From CAZMXS01 sp964570325 (lineage in GTDB: Bacteria > Verrucomicrobiota > Kiritimatiellia > CAIQIC01 > CAZMXS01), in NCBI GenBank assembly GCA_964570325.1, contig CAZMXS010000013.1, positions 18,529 to 82,528 on the forward strand: a DNA stretch of 64,000 bases. The letters run 5' to 3'. This document shows, piece by piece, positions 1 to 8,283 of the stretch. Position 1 is the stretch's first letter; every line of letters starts with the position of its first letter. A program made the position numbers and the translations under genes. The notes below the pieces were generated by a model. It was given only the letters and a program-made list of their open reading frames with translations, did not search any database and was not told where the DNA came from.

Positions 1-398
1 ACGCCGTTTTCTTCGGCTTCAACGGGCTGGACTGCCTGCTGCCTTTCGCCCGCCGCGAACAGTGTCTGCGGGAGATGCGCCGCGCGCTCAAGCCGGGCGG
101 AACGCTGTTGTTCAGCAGTCACAATAAGTGGTGGCCCGGCGCCTATCTGCCGACCAACCGCTTTCGCGCCGGCACCCTGCGCGACAACCTCCTGCGCGGC
201 TTCCTCTGGCGCGATTTCCGCTATGAGCGGCATGCGGGCGGCCAGGAATTCTATTTCGCCGTCATCGCGCCGCCGCGCCAGCTCCGCGACCTGCGCCGCC
301 TGGGTTTCGCCGGCGCGCGCCTGATTGACCCCTTTTGCCCGCGCGGCCTGCGATACATTTGGAGCCGGCATCCGTACTACCGGGCGGTGAAAGCATGA
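1..398 (+). CDS. class I SAM-dependent methyltransferase, C-terminal part (cut by window edge)
   Basis: The reading frame is open from the left edge (first full codon at base 3) to a TGA at 396-398, so only about 131 C-terminal residues are present. The retained part has the LREMRRALKPGGTLLFSSH segment typical of the later core strands of class I SAM methyltransferases; the SAM-binding glycine motif lies outside the window. The next gene starts at 395 and overlaps the stop as ATGA, indicating translational coupling. Followed by another methyltransferase, a flippase and a glycosyltransferase, so a role in glycan or envelope modification is likely. The substrate cannot be told. Confidence 0.8.
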   Translation, partial: AVFFGFNGLDCLLPFARREQCLREMRRALKPGGTLLFSSHNKWWPGAYLPTNRFRAGTLRDNLLRGFLWRDFRYERHAGGQEFYFAVIAPPRQLRDLRRLGFAGARLIDPFCPRGLRYIWSRHPYYRAVKA

Positions 399-1135
399 AC
401 GATACCGGGCAGGCCAACGCAGCCCCCGCGCCGGACGCCGCGATCTACGACATGCTCTGGCGGCGCCGCGCGGACGACGCGGCCATCCCGGACCGCATCG
501 CGGAGACCGCGCGCCGGCTGCGCCCGGGCGGCGTTCTGGTGGACGTCGGCGCCGGCGACGGCCGCCTGGCCGAGCTGGCCCAGCCGCATTTCCAACGGAT
601 TGTCTGCCTGGATTTCTCGGAAGTCGGCCTGGCCGCCTGCCGGGCAAAGGGGTTCGTCGCGCGGGCCGCCGACCTGAACGGACGCCTGCCGCTGGCGGAC
701 AACGATGCGGACGCCGTGACCTGCGTGGATGTGATCGAACACATCCTGGACCCACGGCGGTTGCTGACCGAAATGGCGCGCATCCTCAAACCCGGCGGCG
801 AGCTGATCGTCACCACCCCCAATCTGCGCTTCATCGCCCATGTCGCCGGCCTGTTGTTCGCGGGCCGCGCGCCGCACACCAGCCTGGAGACCGAAGGCTA
901 CGACGGCGGGCACCTGCACTACTTTACCTTTGCCGAGCTGGCCGGGCTGTTCCGCGCGGCCGGACTGGAGGTGACCGAGCAGACCGGCATCGCGCGCCGG
1001 CTTTACGACTCATGGAAAATCCGGCTGTTTCGCCGGCTCAGCCGGGTCTGGGAACCGAACGCCGACCGCGAGTTCTTCCACCTGGGAATATTGATGCGGG
1101 GGCGGAAGGGCGCAGCGGCGGGCTCGCCGGCATAA
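395..1135 (+). CDS. class I SAM-dependent methyltransferase
   Basis: 246 residues starting at the ATG that overlaps the previous stop; an upstream ATG at 335 in frame lies inside the previous gene and is less likely. Motif I VDVGAGDGR is at about residues 48-57, followed by an acidic strand-2 end (VCLDFSEVGL), the strand-4 segment VTCVDVIEHILDP and a KPGG loop before VTTPN, the full Methyltransf_11/23 order. It transfers a methyl group from SAM to an unknown acceptor. Its position directly before flippase and glycosyltransferase genes suggests modification of a surface polysaccharide. Confidence 0.85.
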   Translation: MNDTGQANAAPAPDAAIYDMLWRRRADDAAIPDRIAETARRLRPGGVLVDVGAGDGRLAELAQPHFQRIVCLDFSEVGLAACRAKGFVARAADLNGRLPLADNDADAVTCVDVIEHILDPRRLLTEMARILKPGGELIVTTPNLRFIAHVAGLLFAGRAPHTSLETEGYDGGHLHYFTFAELAGLFRAAGLEVTEQTGIARRLYDSWKIRLFRRLSRVWEPNADREFFHLGILMRGRKGAAAGSPA

Positions 1136-1177
1136 ACCCATGACCCCCTTGTTGAACCAGCGCCGGACTCGCCACCG

Positions 1178-2698
1178 ATGAGCGAACACAGCCAACTCGC
1201 GCGCACCGCGTCCATCGCGTTTCTCTGGAATCATGCGGCGTTTCTGTTGAGCACCGTCATCCTCGCGCTGACGACCTGGGTGCTGGCCCGCTGGCTCGAG
1301 CCGGAGCGCTACGGCATCTACACCTCGGTCATGGCGTTCGCCGCGCTGGTCCAATGGCTGACCGCGCTCGGTTTCGAGGGAGCGCTGAACGTGCACCTGC
1401 CGCGCCTGCGCGACCAGTCGCCGCGCGCGCGCTTCCTGATCCGGCGGATGCTGGGCTGGCGCGCGCTGCTGCTCGTGGCGGCCTGCGCGGCGATCGCCCT
1501 CTGGGACCGCTGGGGCGGCGGTTTTCGCTGGGCCAACCTGCAGGCCATTGGCCCCTACTTCCCGCTGGCCGTCCTGGCCGCGGCGCTGACGCTGATCTCC
1601 GGCCTGCTGGTGCGGATCATGGAAACGCTCTTCCGCGTCAAAGCGCTGACCCTTATCCGCACCGCCACGCTGCTGCTCGCGCTCGGGGCTTACGCGGCCG
1701 CGCTGACCGCCGGCTACGGCGTGGCCGCCGTGCTGTGGATCGCGGTCGGCGTCTCCGGGCTGGCCCTCGCCGGCTACCTCTGGATGTGCCGCGACTTCAT
1801 CCTCGGCCCCGTCACCCCCTTCCCAACCGCCGACATCTACCGCTTCGGCCGGACGATGTGGCTGACCGGCATGGTCACCTACGCGCTGGGCAAAAACATG
1901 GACGTGATCATCATGACGTTTTACGGCGTGGCCGCCGCGCAAATCGGCTTCTACCAGATCGTCTACGTCCTGACCGACTATGCCTACGTCGCCGCGACGC
2001 GCGGCATGAGTGGCGTGCTGCAATCGGCTTTCGCCCACGCGCATCACGCCGGCGGCGCGCGCAGCCTCGCCCGCGGCTGGAACAGCATCATGAAGTTTCA
2101 CATCCTCGCCTGCGCGCCGCCGGTGCTGTTCCTCGTGCTCTTCGCCGAGCCGCTCTTCGCCGCGATCCTGCCGAAATACCTGGGGGCCGCGCCGCTGCTG
2201 CGGGTTTACGGCCTGCTGATCCTCATGGTCACGTTCCTCGGCGGGGGGACGCACATCACGGTCTTCTACACGCTGCAGATGGAGCGGCTGGTGCTCTACA
2301 TCTCGCTGGTCGCCGGCGCAATGAACCTCGGGTTGGACCTGATCTTGATTCATTACCTCGGCGCGCTGGGCGCGCTGCTCGCCACCGGCACGGCCGGGAT
2401 CACCGTCCGCGGGTTGGAACTCTGGATCGTCCGCCGGAAAATCGCGGTGCAATATCCGGTCCGGTTCGCCGCGCTCAATGGCCTGTGCCTGAGCGGCGCC
2501 GGGGCCGCGGCGGTGCTCGTGCCCGTCGGCGGCCTGCCCGGCTTGTTGCTGAAAGGCCTGGCGTTCCTCGCCGGCTACGCGCTTGTCGCGCGCTTCGCCC
2601 GGCCGCTGGCGGCGGACGATGTCGCGGCGCTGGGCCAGTTGAATGCGCGGCTCGCCGGCTGGCTGGCGCCCTTCTGCCGGAAGGACGCCGCCGGATGA
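1178..2698 (+). CDS. oligosaccharide flippase / polysaccharide biosynthesis (Wzx/MATE-like) membrane protein
   Basis: 506 residues with about 12-14 hydrophobic segments spread along the whole length, the usual size and layout of the Polysacc_synt/MurJ-like flippase superfamily that moves lipid-linked oligosaccharides across the inner membrane. The N-terminal region, with TASIAFLWNHAAFLL and WLEPERYGIYTS, fits the family pattern of a first helix followed by a G-x-Y/G turn. Its stop (TGA 2696-2698) overlaps the ATG of the following glycosyltransferase, so the two are probably translated together. The specific glycan is unknown. Confidence 0.85.
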   Translation: MSEHSQLARTASIAFLWNHAAFLLSTVILALTTWVLARWLEPERYGIYTSVMAFAALVQWLTALGFEGALNVHLPRLRDQSPRARFLIRRMLGWRALLLVAACAAIALWDRWGGGFRWANLQAIGPYFPLAVLAAALTLISGLLVRIMETLFRVKALTLIRTATLLLALGAYAAALTAGYGVAAVLWIAVGVSGLALAGYLWMCRDFILGPVTPFPTADIYRFGRTMWLTGMVTYALGKNMDVIIMTFYGVAAAQIGFYQIVYVLTDYAYVAATRGMSGVLQSAFAHAHHAGGARSLARGWNSIMKFHILACAPPVLFLVLFAEPLFAAILPKYLGAAPLLRVYGLLILMVTFLGGGTHITVFYTLQMERLVLYISLVAGAMNLGLDLILIHYLGALGALLATGTAGITVRGLELWIVRRKIAVQYPVRFAALNGLCLSGAGAAAVLVPVGGLPGLLLKGLAFLAGYALVARFARPLAADDVAALGQLNARLAGWLAPFCRKDAAG

Positions 2699-3864
2699 GA
2701 ATTCTCATTGTCAACCGCTTCGCCCGACTGGTCGGCGGCATTGAGCGCTATCTCCTCGGCATCAGCCGCCGACTCGCGGCGGCAGGCCACACGGTGGCCT
2801 TCCTGCACGGCGGGGGGGGCGCGGACCCGGCATTCGGAGCGGCCGCGCGGCTGGCGGAGTTTTCCAATCTCTGGAAAACCGGGTACGCGGATTTTCCAAT
2901 GATTGGAAAAATGCTCGCCGGCTTGCGCCCCGACATTGTCTTTCTGCACAGCTTGGACAACGCGCCGGCCGCGGCCTTCATCGCGCGCCAATACCGGACC
3001 CTGCGCTACGTGCATGACCACTGCCTGACCTGCCCGGACGGCAAACGGATGCTGCGCGGCCCGGACGCGGACTGCCGGTTCCCGGCGGGGCTGGCATGCC
3101 TGTGGCGCGCGCACACGCGCCGCTGTTGCCCGCGCGACCCGCGCAAAGCCTGGCGCGCCCTGCGCCGCGTCAACGGCGCGCGGGCGGCGGCGCGCGATCT
3201 GGCGGCGCTCCTGGTGGCGTCACGCTACATGCAAACCACGCTGCAATGGTGCGGCGTGCCGGCGGAACGCATCACCGTCCTGCCGTATTTCCCCGCGTGG
3301 GCGCCCGAAGCGTGGACGCCGCCGGCGCGCCCGCGCGGCCTGCTTTTTGCCGGCCGCCTGGTCGCCGCCAAGGGCATCGCGGGCTTGGTCCGGACGGTCG
3401 CGGCGATGGATGCGGCCTATACCCTGGACGTGGTCGGCGACGGTCCGGATCGCGCGGCAACGGAGCGGCTGGCGGCGGAACGGCCGGGGCTCGCGGGGCG
3501 CATCCGGTTCCACGGCTGGCTTGACGGCGAGCCGTTGCAACGGCTGTACCGCGATAACGCCGTGTTGGTGGCGCCATCGCTTTGGCCCGAGCCATTCGGC
3601 ATGGTCGGCCTCGAAGCGGCGATGCTCAACCGGCCGGCAGTCGCGTTCGCTTCCGGAGGCATCCCGGAGTGGCTGGCGGACGGACAGACCGGCCGACTGG
3701 CGCAGACCGGCAACTGGGCGGAATTGCGCCGCCACATCGAGGAACTGACCGGCGATCCGGCGGAGCAACGCCGGCTGGGCGAGGAGGCGCGCGCCAAGAC
3801 GGCGGCGCGCTTTGACGCCGAACACCATCTGCGGAAACTGCTGCAATTGATGGAGGCGCCATGA
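2695..3864 (+). CDS. GT4-family glycosyltransferase carrying a twin-palindrome insertion
   Basis: 389 residues from the ATG overlapping the flippase stop; the frame is open much further upstream but that part lies under the flippase gene. GT-B fold glycosyltransferase: N-terminal MRILIVNRFARLVGGIERY, and a C-terminal half with LLFAGRLVAAKGI, DVVGDGPDR and the donor-binding PEPFGMVGLEA segment (the E-x7-E region of GT4). It transfers an activated sugar to a growing glycan at the cytoplasmic membrane. Residues 56-72 (FSNLWKTGYADFPMIGK) are encoded entirely by two 19-bp palindromes with a 13-bp spacer and look like an insertion in a loop. Stop overlaps the next start (ATGA). Confidence 0.85.
   Translation: MRILIVNRFARLVGGIERYLLGISRRLAAAGHTVAFLHGGGGADPAFGAAARLAEFSNLWKTGYADFPMIGKMLAGLRPDIVFLHSLDNAPAAAFIARQYRTLRYVHDHCLTCPDGKRMLRGPDADCRFPAGLACLWRAHTRRCCPRDPRKAWRALRRVNGARAAARDLAALLVASRYMQTTLQWCGVPAERITVLPYFPAWAPEAWTPPARPRGLLFAGRLVAAKGIAGLVRTVAAMDAAYTLDVVGDGPDRAATERLAAERPGLAGRIRFHGWLDGEPLQRLYRDNAVLVAPSLWPEPFGMVGLEAAMLNRPAVAFASGGIPEWLADGQTGRLAQTGNWAELRRHIEELTGDPAEQRRLGEEARAKTAARFDAEHHLRKLLQLMEAP
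2860..2910. repeat. twin-palindrome unit, 51 bp, copy 1 (inside a gene)
   Basis: TTTTCCAATCTCTGGAAAA at 2860-2878 and TTTTCCAATGATTGGAAAA at 2892-2910, separated by 13 bases starting CCGGGT. The total of 51 bp is 17 codons, so the host gene stays in frame. The same arrangement with the same 32-bp period recurs at 14371-14421. Confidence 0.9.
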
Positions 3865-4946
3865 GGCGGAAATACATTATCACGGGGCTGCTGACGCTGC
3901 TGGCCGGAGCCGGATCCGCCGGGGCGGCCGTGCGCGCCACCCCCTTGCAGTTGTCGCTCTTTCATCCCAACCAACTTTTCCCTGCATCCGCCAATGTTTA
4001 TGGATTGCGCCTGAATCTGGCGTATGGGTTGAACCGTGATCTTTACGGACTCGATGTGGGCGGCATCAACCGCGCCACGGGCGACGTGGTGGGCGTGCAG
4101 GCGGCGGCCCTGTGGAACGGCGCGGGGCGGTTGGGCGGGCTCCAGATTTCGCCGGGGCTGAACTATGCGCGAGAGCGCCTGCTCGGTTTGCAGGTCGGGC
4201 TGATCAATTACTTCCGGCCGCCGCTCACGGATTTCAACTCCGAACAATTCAAGTCCGAGGGCGACACCCTGCTCGGCCTGCAGGCCGGTTTCTTCAATTA
4301 CGCGGCCGCCGCGCGCATGCACGGCGCGCAAATCGGCGTCGTTAACTCCTCGCGCAGCAGCGTCGGCATGCACGGCATCCAGGCGGGCTTCATCGGCAAC
4401 CTGGCGGACAACGTCCGCGGCGTCCAGTTGAGCGGAACGGTGCTCGGCGTCAACGCCTGCGCCAACCGTCTGTTCGGCGTCCAACTGGCGTACGGCCTGT
4501 TCGCCTGGAACGAGTGCGGCGGCGTCATGCTGGGCGGCGGCGAGGCCGTGGACGGTTTCGGCGTGCAGGCCGCGCTGGGCGTGTTGACCTATAATGTCTG
4601 CGGCGGACGGTTCGAGGGCGTGCAGATCAGCGGGTTGTTCGGCGCCAACAATGCGTATGAAATGAGCGGCATCCAACTGGCGCTGCTCAACTACGCCACC
4701 CGGCTGCAAGGCATCCAGGTTGGCGGGCTGGCCAACGGCGTGCCGCTGCAAACCGGCCCGTGGCGGGTTTTGGAGATGCGCGGCATCCAAGCCGCCATCG
4801 TCTACAATGGCGCCGGCGACATGCGCGGGGTGCAGGTCGGCCTGGTGAATTACGCCCGGACCCTCCACGGGGTGCAGATCGGCCTGGTGAACGTCATCGC
4901 CGAGAGCCCGGTGCCGGTTCTGCCGATTTGCAACCTGATGTTTTGA
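3861..4946 (+). CDS. LA_2272-type surface repeat protein
   Basis: 361 residues with a cleavable-looking signal peptide (MRRKYIITGLLTLLAGAGSAGA). The mature protein is almost entirely made of short repeats of the form G-(V/I/L)-Q-(V/I/L)-x-(L/A)-(L/I/F)-N, for example GVQVGLVNYARTL and GIQLALLNYATRL, about a dozen times. This is the LA_2272 surface-repeat pattern, probably a regular beta structure at the cell surface; function unknown. It starts inside the stop of the glycosyltransferase (ATGA), making it the last gene of the envelope operon. The product is likely exported and may belong to the surface glycan machinery, which is inference from position only. Confidence 0.75.
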   Translation: MRRKYIITGLLTLLAGAGSAGAAVRATPLQLSLFHPNQLFPASANVYGLRLNLAYGLNRDLYGLDVGGINRATGDVVGVQAAALWNGAGRLGGLQISPGLNYARERLLGLQVGLINYFRPPLTDFNSEQFKSEGDTLLGLQAGFFNYAAAARMHGAQIGVVNSSRSSVGMHGIQAGFIGNLADNVRGVQLSGTVLGVNACANRLFGVQLAYGLFAWNECGGVMLGGGEAVDGFGVQAALGVLTYNVCGGRFEGVQISGLFGANNAYEMSGIQLALLNYATRLQGIQVGGLANGVPLQTGPWRVLEMRGIQAAIVYNGAGDMRGVQVGLVNYARTLHGVQIGLVNVIAESPVPVLPICNLMF

Positions 4947-5116
4947 GTTCAGACGCGATCCGGCTTTCCCTTGGGGCGCGGCGGCCGGTCTGCGAAAATG
5001 GAAGAGTTTAAGAACGGGGAGCGTCATGCGGCTATTCCGGGCGATGGCAAATGGCGCCCGCATCCCCCGGCAGACGAATCCGCGCGACCGGCGGCCATAA
5101 GACCGGCGCCCGCGCC

Positions 5117-6967
5117 TTACTTCACACGGAACACGCGATAGGCATCGGCCGCGTACACCAGTTCAAAGTTTTTCAATGATAGCGGTTGATTGAACATGCG
5201 CTCGGCGGCGCTGTCCGGCGCGGGCCCGAGCCGGTCGGTAAAATACCGCAGCGATTCCGGCGAGGTGTCGCGCCACATGGCCGGCTCAAAGATAAAATAG
5301 GCCGCGTTGTAACGCCGGCAGAAACGGTAAAAGACGTCCTCGTCCTGGAAAAGGGCGGTATAAAACTCCTCCACCTTTTCGCGCACCCGGCGGTTCTCGA
5401 ACTTGGAATGCACCATGACCGGCCGGCCCAGGTGCGCGCAGATCACGGGGCTCAACGGAAACGCCGCCAGGATCGGCTCATCCGCCCGCGTGTGCCGGCC
5501 AAGTGCCGCAATCAATGGCCGCAGTTGGTCCGCCGGCGGCGCATGGCTGACAATCCGCAGGCGCTGGATATTCCAGAAACTGAAGGCGACCAGGGCCGCG
5601 ACGACCGCCAACCTGAATGCGCCGCGCCGCGTGAACGGCTGAGCCGGGACCATGTTGCCCGCCAGCACGCACACAAAAAAGGCCGCGAACACTTCCATCC
5701 GCTGGATCAGCGCGAAAAGGATGATGAACACGCCCGTCAGCCATAGCAACAGCCCGCGGGAAATCGGACGCTCGGCGTCCGCCCCCGGCGGGCGCCGCCG
5801 GTCCCGGATAAAGTCGCGCGCCAGCAAAATTCCGCCGGCCAGCGCCGCCGGCCAGGCGCCGCCCAACGCGCGGAACATGGTGGCCGGCGAGGGACTGAGA
5901 AACGAGGACGTCCACATCACGCGCGACTCGAAACTCAATTGCGCCGGGTCCGCCGGCTTGATCCCGAGGAACCGGATTTTATCAAGGACCAGCCGATAAA
6001 CATGCGAATACTGGGCATAATGGTCGCCCGCCAGCAGCAGCGCCGCGCCGAGCCCCCCGCTCAACAGAATGCCAAACAACAAAAACCGCCAGCCGACTGA
6101 CGCCGTCCGGCGCCGCAGTATCCCGTGCTGGATCAGCAACGCGTAGGCTACCAGCATGGCCCCGGAAAGCGGGAAGCGTCCGTGGCGCAGCGCCGGCGAC
6201 AGCAGCGAGAGCGCCAGCACGCCCAACGTGACCACCGTCAGCGCGCGCGCGATACGCTCCCGCGCGGCAGACCGCGCGAAATACAGCCCGGCAAGGCCGG
6301 TCAGCAGGACCAGGTAGTAAAACTGGGCGAGGTGCCAGGCGGCGCAGGAAAAAGCCAGCAGCACCGCGGCGCCGGCCGCGAGCCAACGGCGCCCGCTATC
6401 CGCCGCCATAGCCAGCAGCCAAGTTCCCCCGAACAAAAACGGCAGAATGAAGTCCTGGCGCACGTATGCGCCCAGCACCACGTCTCCGATAAGCGTGTAG
6501 GTCAACGCGTAAAACAACGCCGAGACCACTCCGGCCAACGCGCTGCGCCACAGGTAGAGCGAAAAGAAAAACGCGGGGAACAGCACCAGGGTCGAGTAGG
6601 CGCAGACCAGGGACATGAGATAAACATGAAACGGCGCGGCGGGACCGGACTGGCGTCGGTACATCCAACCGGCAAAGCGTTCCATCATCGGCGTCTCGTC
6701 GCGATCCGGCCGGATGCCCTCCGGATATTGCATCCGCCGGTCGCATTCCGGGATGCCGGCGCCCGTCGCCGCCAGTTGGGCGTAATGGTAATGAAAGGCG
6801 CTCTCCGTCCAAAAAAGACCCACCGCGTTAGTCGGACAGAAGTTCCCCATCCGCGCGAGCATGCCCCGCTTGGTCGCGGATAGCTGCACAAACAACGCGG
6901 CAACCAGGAGCAAGCCCATGACGATGGGCTCCCAGCGCGGCGAGGTCGGGGGTGTGGCGTCCGTCAT
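5117..6967 (-). CDS. polytopic GT-C/STT3-like membrane protein
   Basis: 616 residues with roughly 10-12 transmembrane segments. After the first helix comes an extracytoplasmic loop with SAFHYHYAQLAATG and YPEGIRPDRDETPMMERF; acidic residues in this first loop are the hallmark of GT-C enzymes that take sugars or oligosaccharides from polyprenyl carriers, and the layout recalls STT3/AglB-like proteins. The C-terminal part (from about residue 470) is soluble, with VMVHSKFENRRVREKVEEFY. A role in protein glycosylation is possible but no diagnostic WWDYG-type motif is visible, so the substrate stays open. Convergent with the upstream envelope operon; the 170 bases between them (4947-5116) show no gene or clear terminator. 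Confidence 0.6.
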   Translation of the reverse strand: MTDATPPTSPRWEPIVMGLLLVAALFVQLSATKRGMLARMGNFCPTNAVGLFWTESAFHYHYAQLAATGAGIPECDRRMQYPEGIRPDRDETPMMERFAGWMYRRQSGPAAPFHVYLMSLVCAYSTLVLFPAFFFSLYLWRSALAGVVSALFYALTYTLIGDVVLGAYVRQDFILPFLFGGTWLLAMAADSGRRWLAAGAAVLLAFSCAAWHLAQFYYLVLLTGLAGLYFARSAARERIARALTVVTLGVLALSLLSPALRHGRFPLSGAMLVAYALLIQHGILRRRTASVGWRFLLFGILLSGGLGAALLLAGDHYAQYSHVYRLVLDKIRFLGIKPADPAQLSFESRVMWTSSFLSPSPATMFRALGGAWPAALAGGILLARDFIRDRRRPPGADAERPISRGLLLWLTGVFIILFALIQRMEVFAAFFVCVLAGNMVPAQPFTRRGAFRLAVVAALVAFSFWNIQRLRIVSHAPPADQLRPLIAALGRHTRADEPILAAFPLSPVICAHLGRPVMVHSKFENRRVREKVEEFYTALFQDEDVFYRFCRRYNAAYFIFEPAMWRDTSPESLRYFTDRLGPAPDSAAERMFNQPLSLKNFELVYAADAYRVFRVK

Positions 6968-7026
6968 GCCGCCATCATGCCACGGTCGCCGGCCGGCCGC
7001 AACCGGTCGCTGGTGGAGGGGCCGGC

Positions 7027-8262
7027 TCAGCCCAGCCGCTCAATAGCTTCCCGCATCAGGCGGGCAATCGGCATGCGCTGCGGGCAACGCGCCTCGGCCG
7101 CCGTGTAGTCGGCGCCCGCCAACAAAGCGCGCGCTGCCGCGGGCAAGGCGGCGAACTCGCGGCGCGCCAGGTCGGGATCCCCGTAGCTGTGGTAGTACAT
7201 CAGATGGCGCATGGCGTCGCTGATCGGCGGGCGGCCGGCGGTCGCCTCCTCGCAAATCCGCGCACAGCCGGCGCAGTAGCCGGAGCACGTTTCCTGCGCT
7301 GCTTGGCGGAACAGCTCGCGATCGGCCTGAGCCAGGGTCTTGCGGCCCAACGCCGCGGCGACGTTTGCCGTCAGGATCGTCGTCGTCTTGCAAAGCGAGG
7401 TGATGGTCGTGATCCGCGTGTCCTCCCAAACCGCCTTGAGCTTGGCCTGGGCATCGGTAAATCCCGCCTCCACGAACCGACCCGCCAGCTTCAGTTCGGC
7501 CGGCGAGCCCGTCTGGACCTGCCCGCCGCCCTGGGTCTTCATCGCAATCAGGCCGATGCCCTTGTCCGCGCAGGCTTGGATCGCCGCTTGCATCCGGTCG
7601 GATTGCAACAGGCGGTAATTGCAGGTGAACATGATGCCATCCACCCCGTCCGCCCGCGCCGCGCGGAAAAGGCACTCCTCCATGTTCTTGTGGGTGCTGA
7701 AGCCGAAGAAGCGAATCCGGCCCTCTTGCTTGGCGCGCGCGGCCCAATCGAAAACCGCCGGGCTCATCTCGTCGAAATCGCTGGCCCCGTGAATCAGATA
7801 AAGATCAATCTGGGTGCGGTGCATCCGGTCAAGCGAACGCCGAAGCAGCCGGTCCATTCCCCGCGGCTCGCGCTCGTCACACTTGGTGATCAGGAACACC
7901 TGGTCGCGCGCGGCGGGGTTTTTTTCAAAATACCGGCCGATCGCGTCTTCGCTGAACCCGCTGAAATTATAGCAATCCGCCGTGTCCCAACAGGTCAGGC
8001 CCCATTCCAGCGCCTGCTTGAACAGGAACGGCGCGGCCCCGACATTGAACATCGCGCCGAAAGTGAGAATCGGCAGTTCCACGCCCGTCTTGCCAAACGG
8101 TCGGCTGGGCATCCGGGTTTTCAATGTCGCGCCGGTCTGGCCATCCGGCGGCGGGGCATTCTCGGTGGCCAACGCCGCCGGCGGCGCCAGCGCGGCGCCC
8201 GCGGAGGCCGCCGCCAGGGTTTTCAAAAACACGCGCCGATCAATCGGATGCTCGTGACTCAT
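7027..8262 (-). CDS. Tat-exported aldo/keto reductase with C-terminal Fe-S-type cysteine cluster
   Basis: 411 residues. The N-terminus has a twin-arginine signal (DRRVFLK, residues 8-14, then an Ala-rich hydrophobic stretch), so the enzyme is probably exported folded with cofactor. The aldo/keto reductase tetrad is visible as D93, Y98, K127 and H158. The C-terminal region carries C326-x3-C330-x2-C333-x3-C337, consistent with an iron-sulfur cluster as in the Fe-S subgroup of AKRs. It is the last gene of the DUF6599-DUF362-polyferredoxin operon, 21 bases after the polyferredoxin, and may receive or give electrons to it. The natural substrate is unknown. Confidence 0.85.
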   Translation of the reverse strand: MSHEHPIDRRVFLKTLAAASAGAALAPPAALATENAPPPDGQTGATLKTRMPSRPFGKTGVELPILTFGAMFNVGAAPFLFKQALEWGLTCWDTADCYNFSGFSEDAIGRYFEKNPAARDQVFLITKCDEREPRGMDRLLRRSLDRMHRTQIDLYLIHGASDFDEMSPAVFDWAARAKQEGRIRFFGFSTHKNMEECLFRAARADGVDGIMFTCNYRLLQSDRMQAAIQACADKGIGLIAMKTQGGGQVQTGSPAELKLAGRFVEAGFTDAQAKLKAVWEDTRITTITSLCKTTTILTANVAAALGRKTLAQADRELFRQAAQETCSGYCAGCARICEEATAGRPPISDAMRHLMYYHSYGDPDLARREFAALPAAARALLAGADYTAAEARCPQRMPIARLMREAIERLG

Positions 8263-8283
8263 AACGCCCCGCTGATTTGATGG

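Noticed and set aside
1354..2694. Long plus-strand frame continuous with the glycosyltransferase gene (would give 836 residues)
   Set aside because: The part before 2695 is Arg/Ala/Pro-rich and lies under the flippase gene; glycosyltransferase similarity begins exactly at the ATG that overlaps the flippase stop.
3417..5063. 548-residue minus-strand frame
   Set aside because: Antisense to the glycosyltransferase and LA_2272 genes; its sequence mirrors the repeats of the latter and has no family signature.
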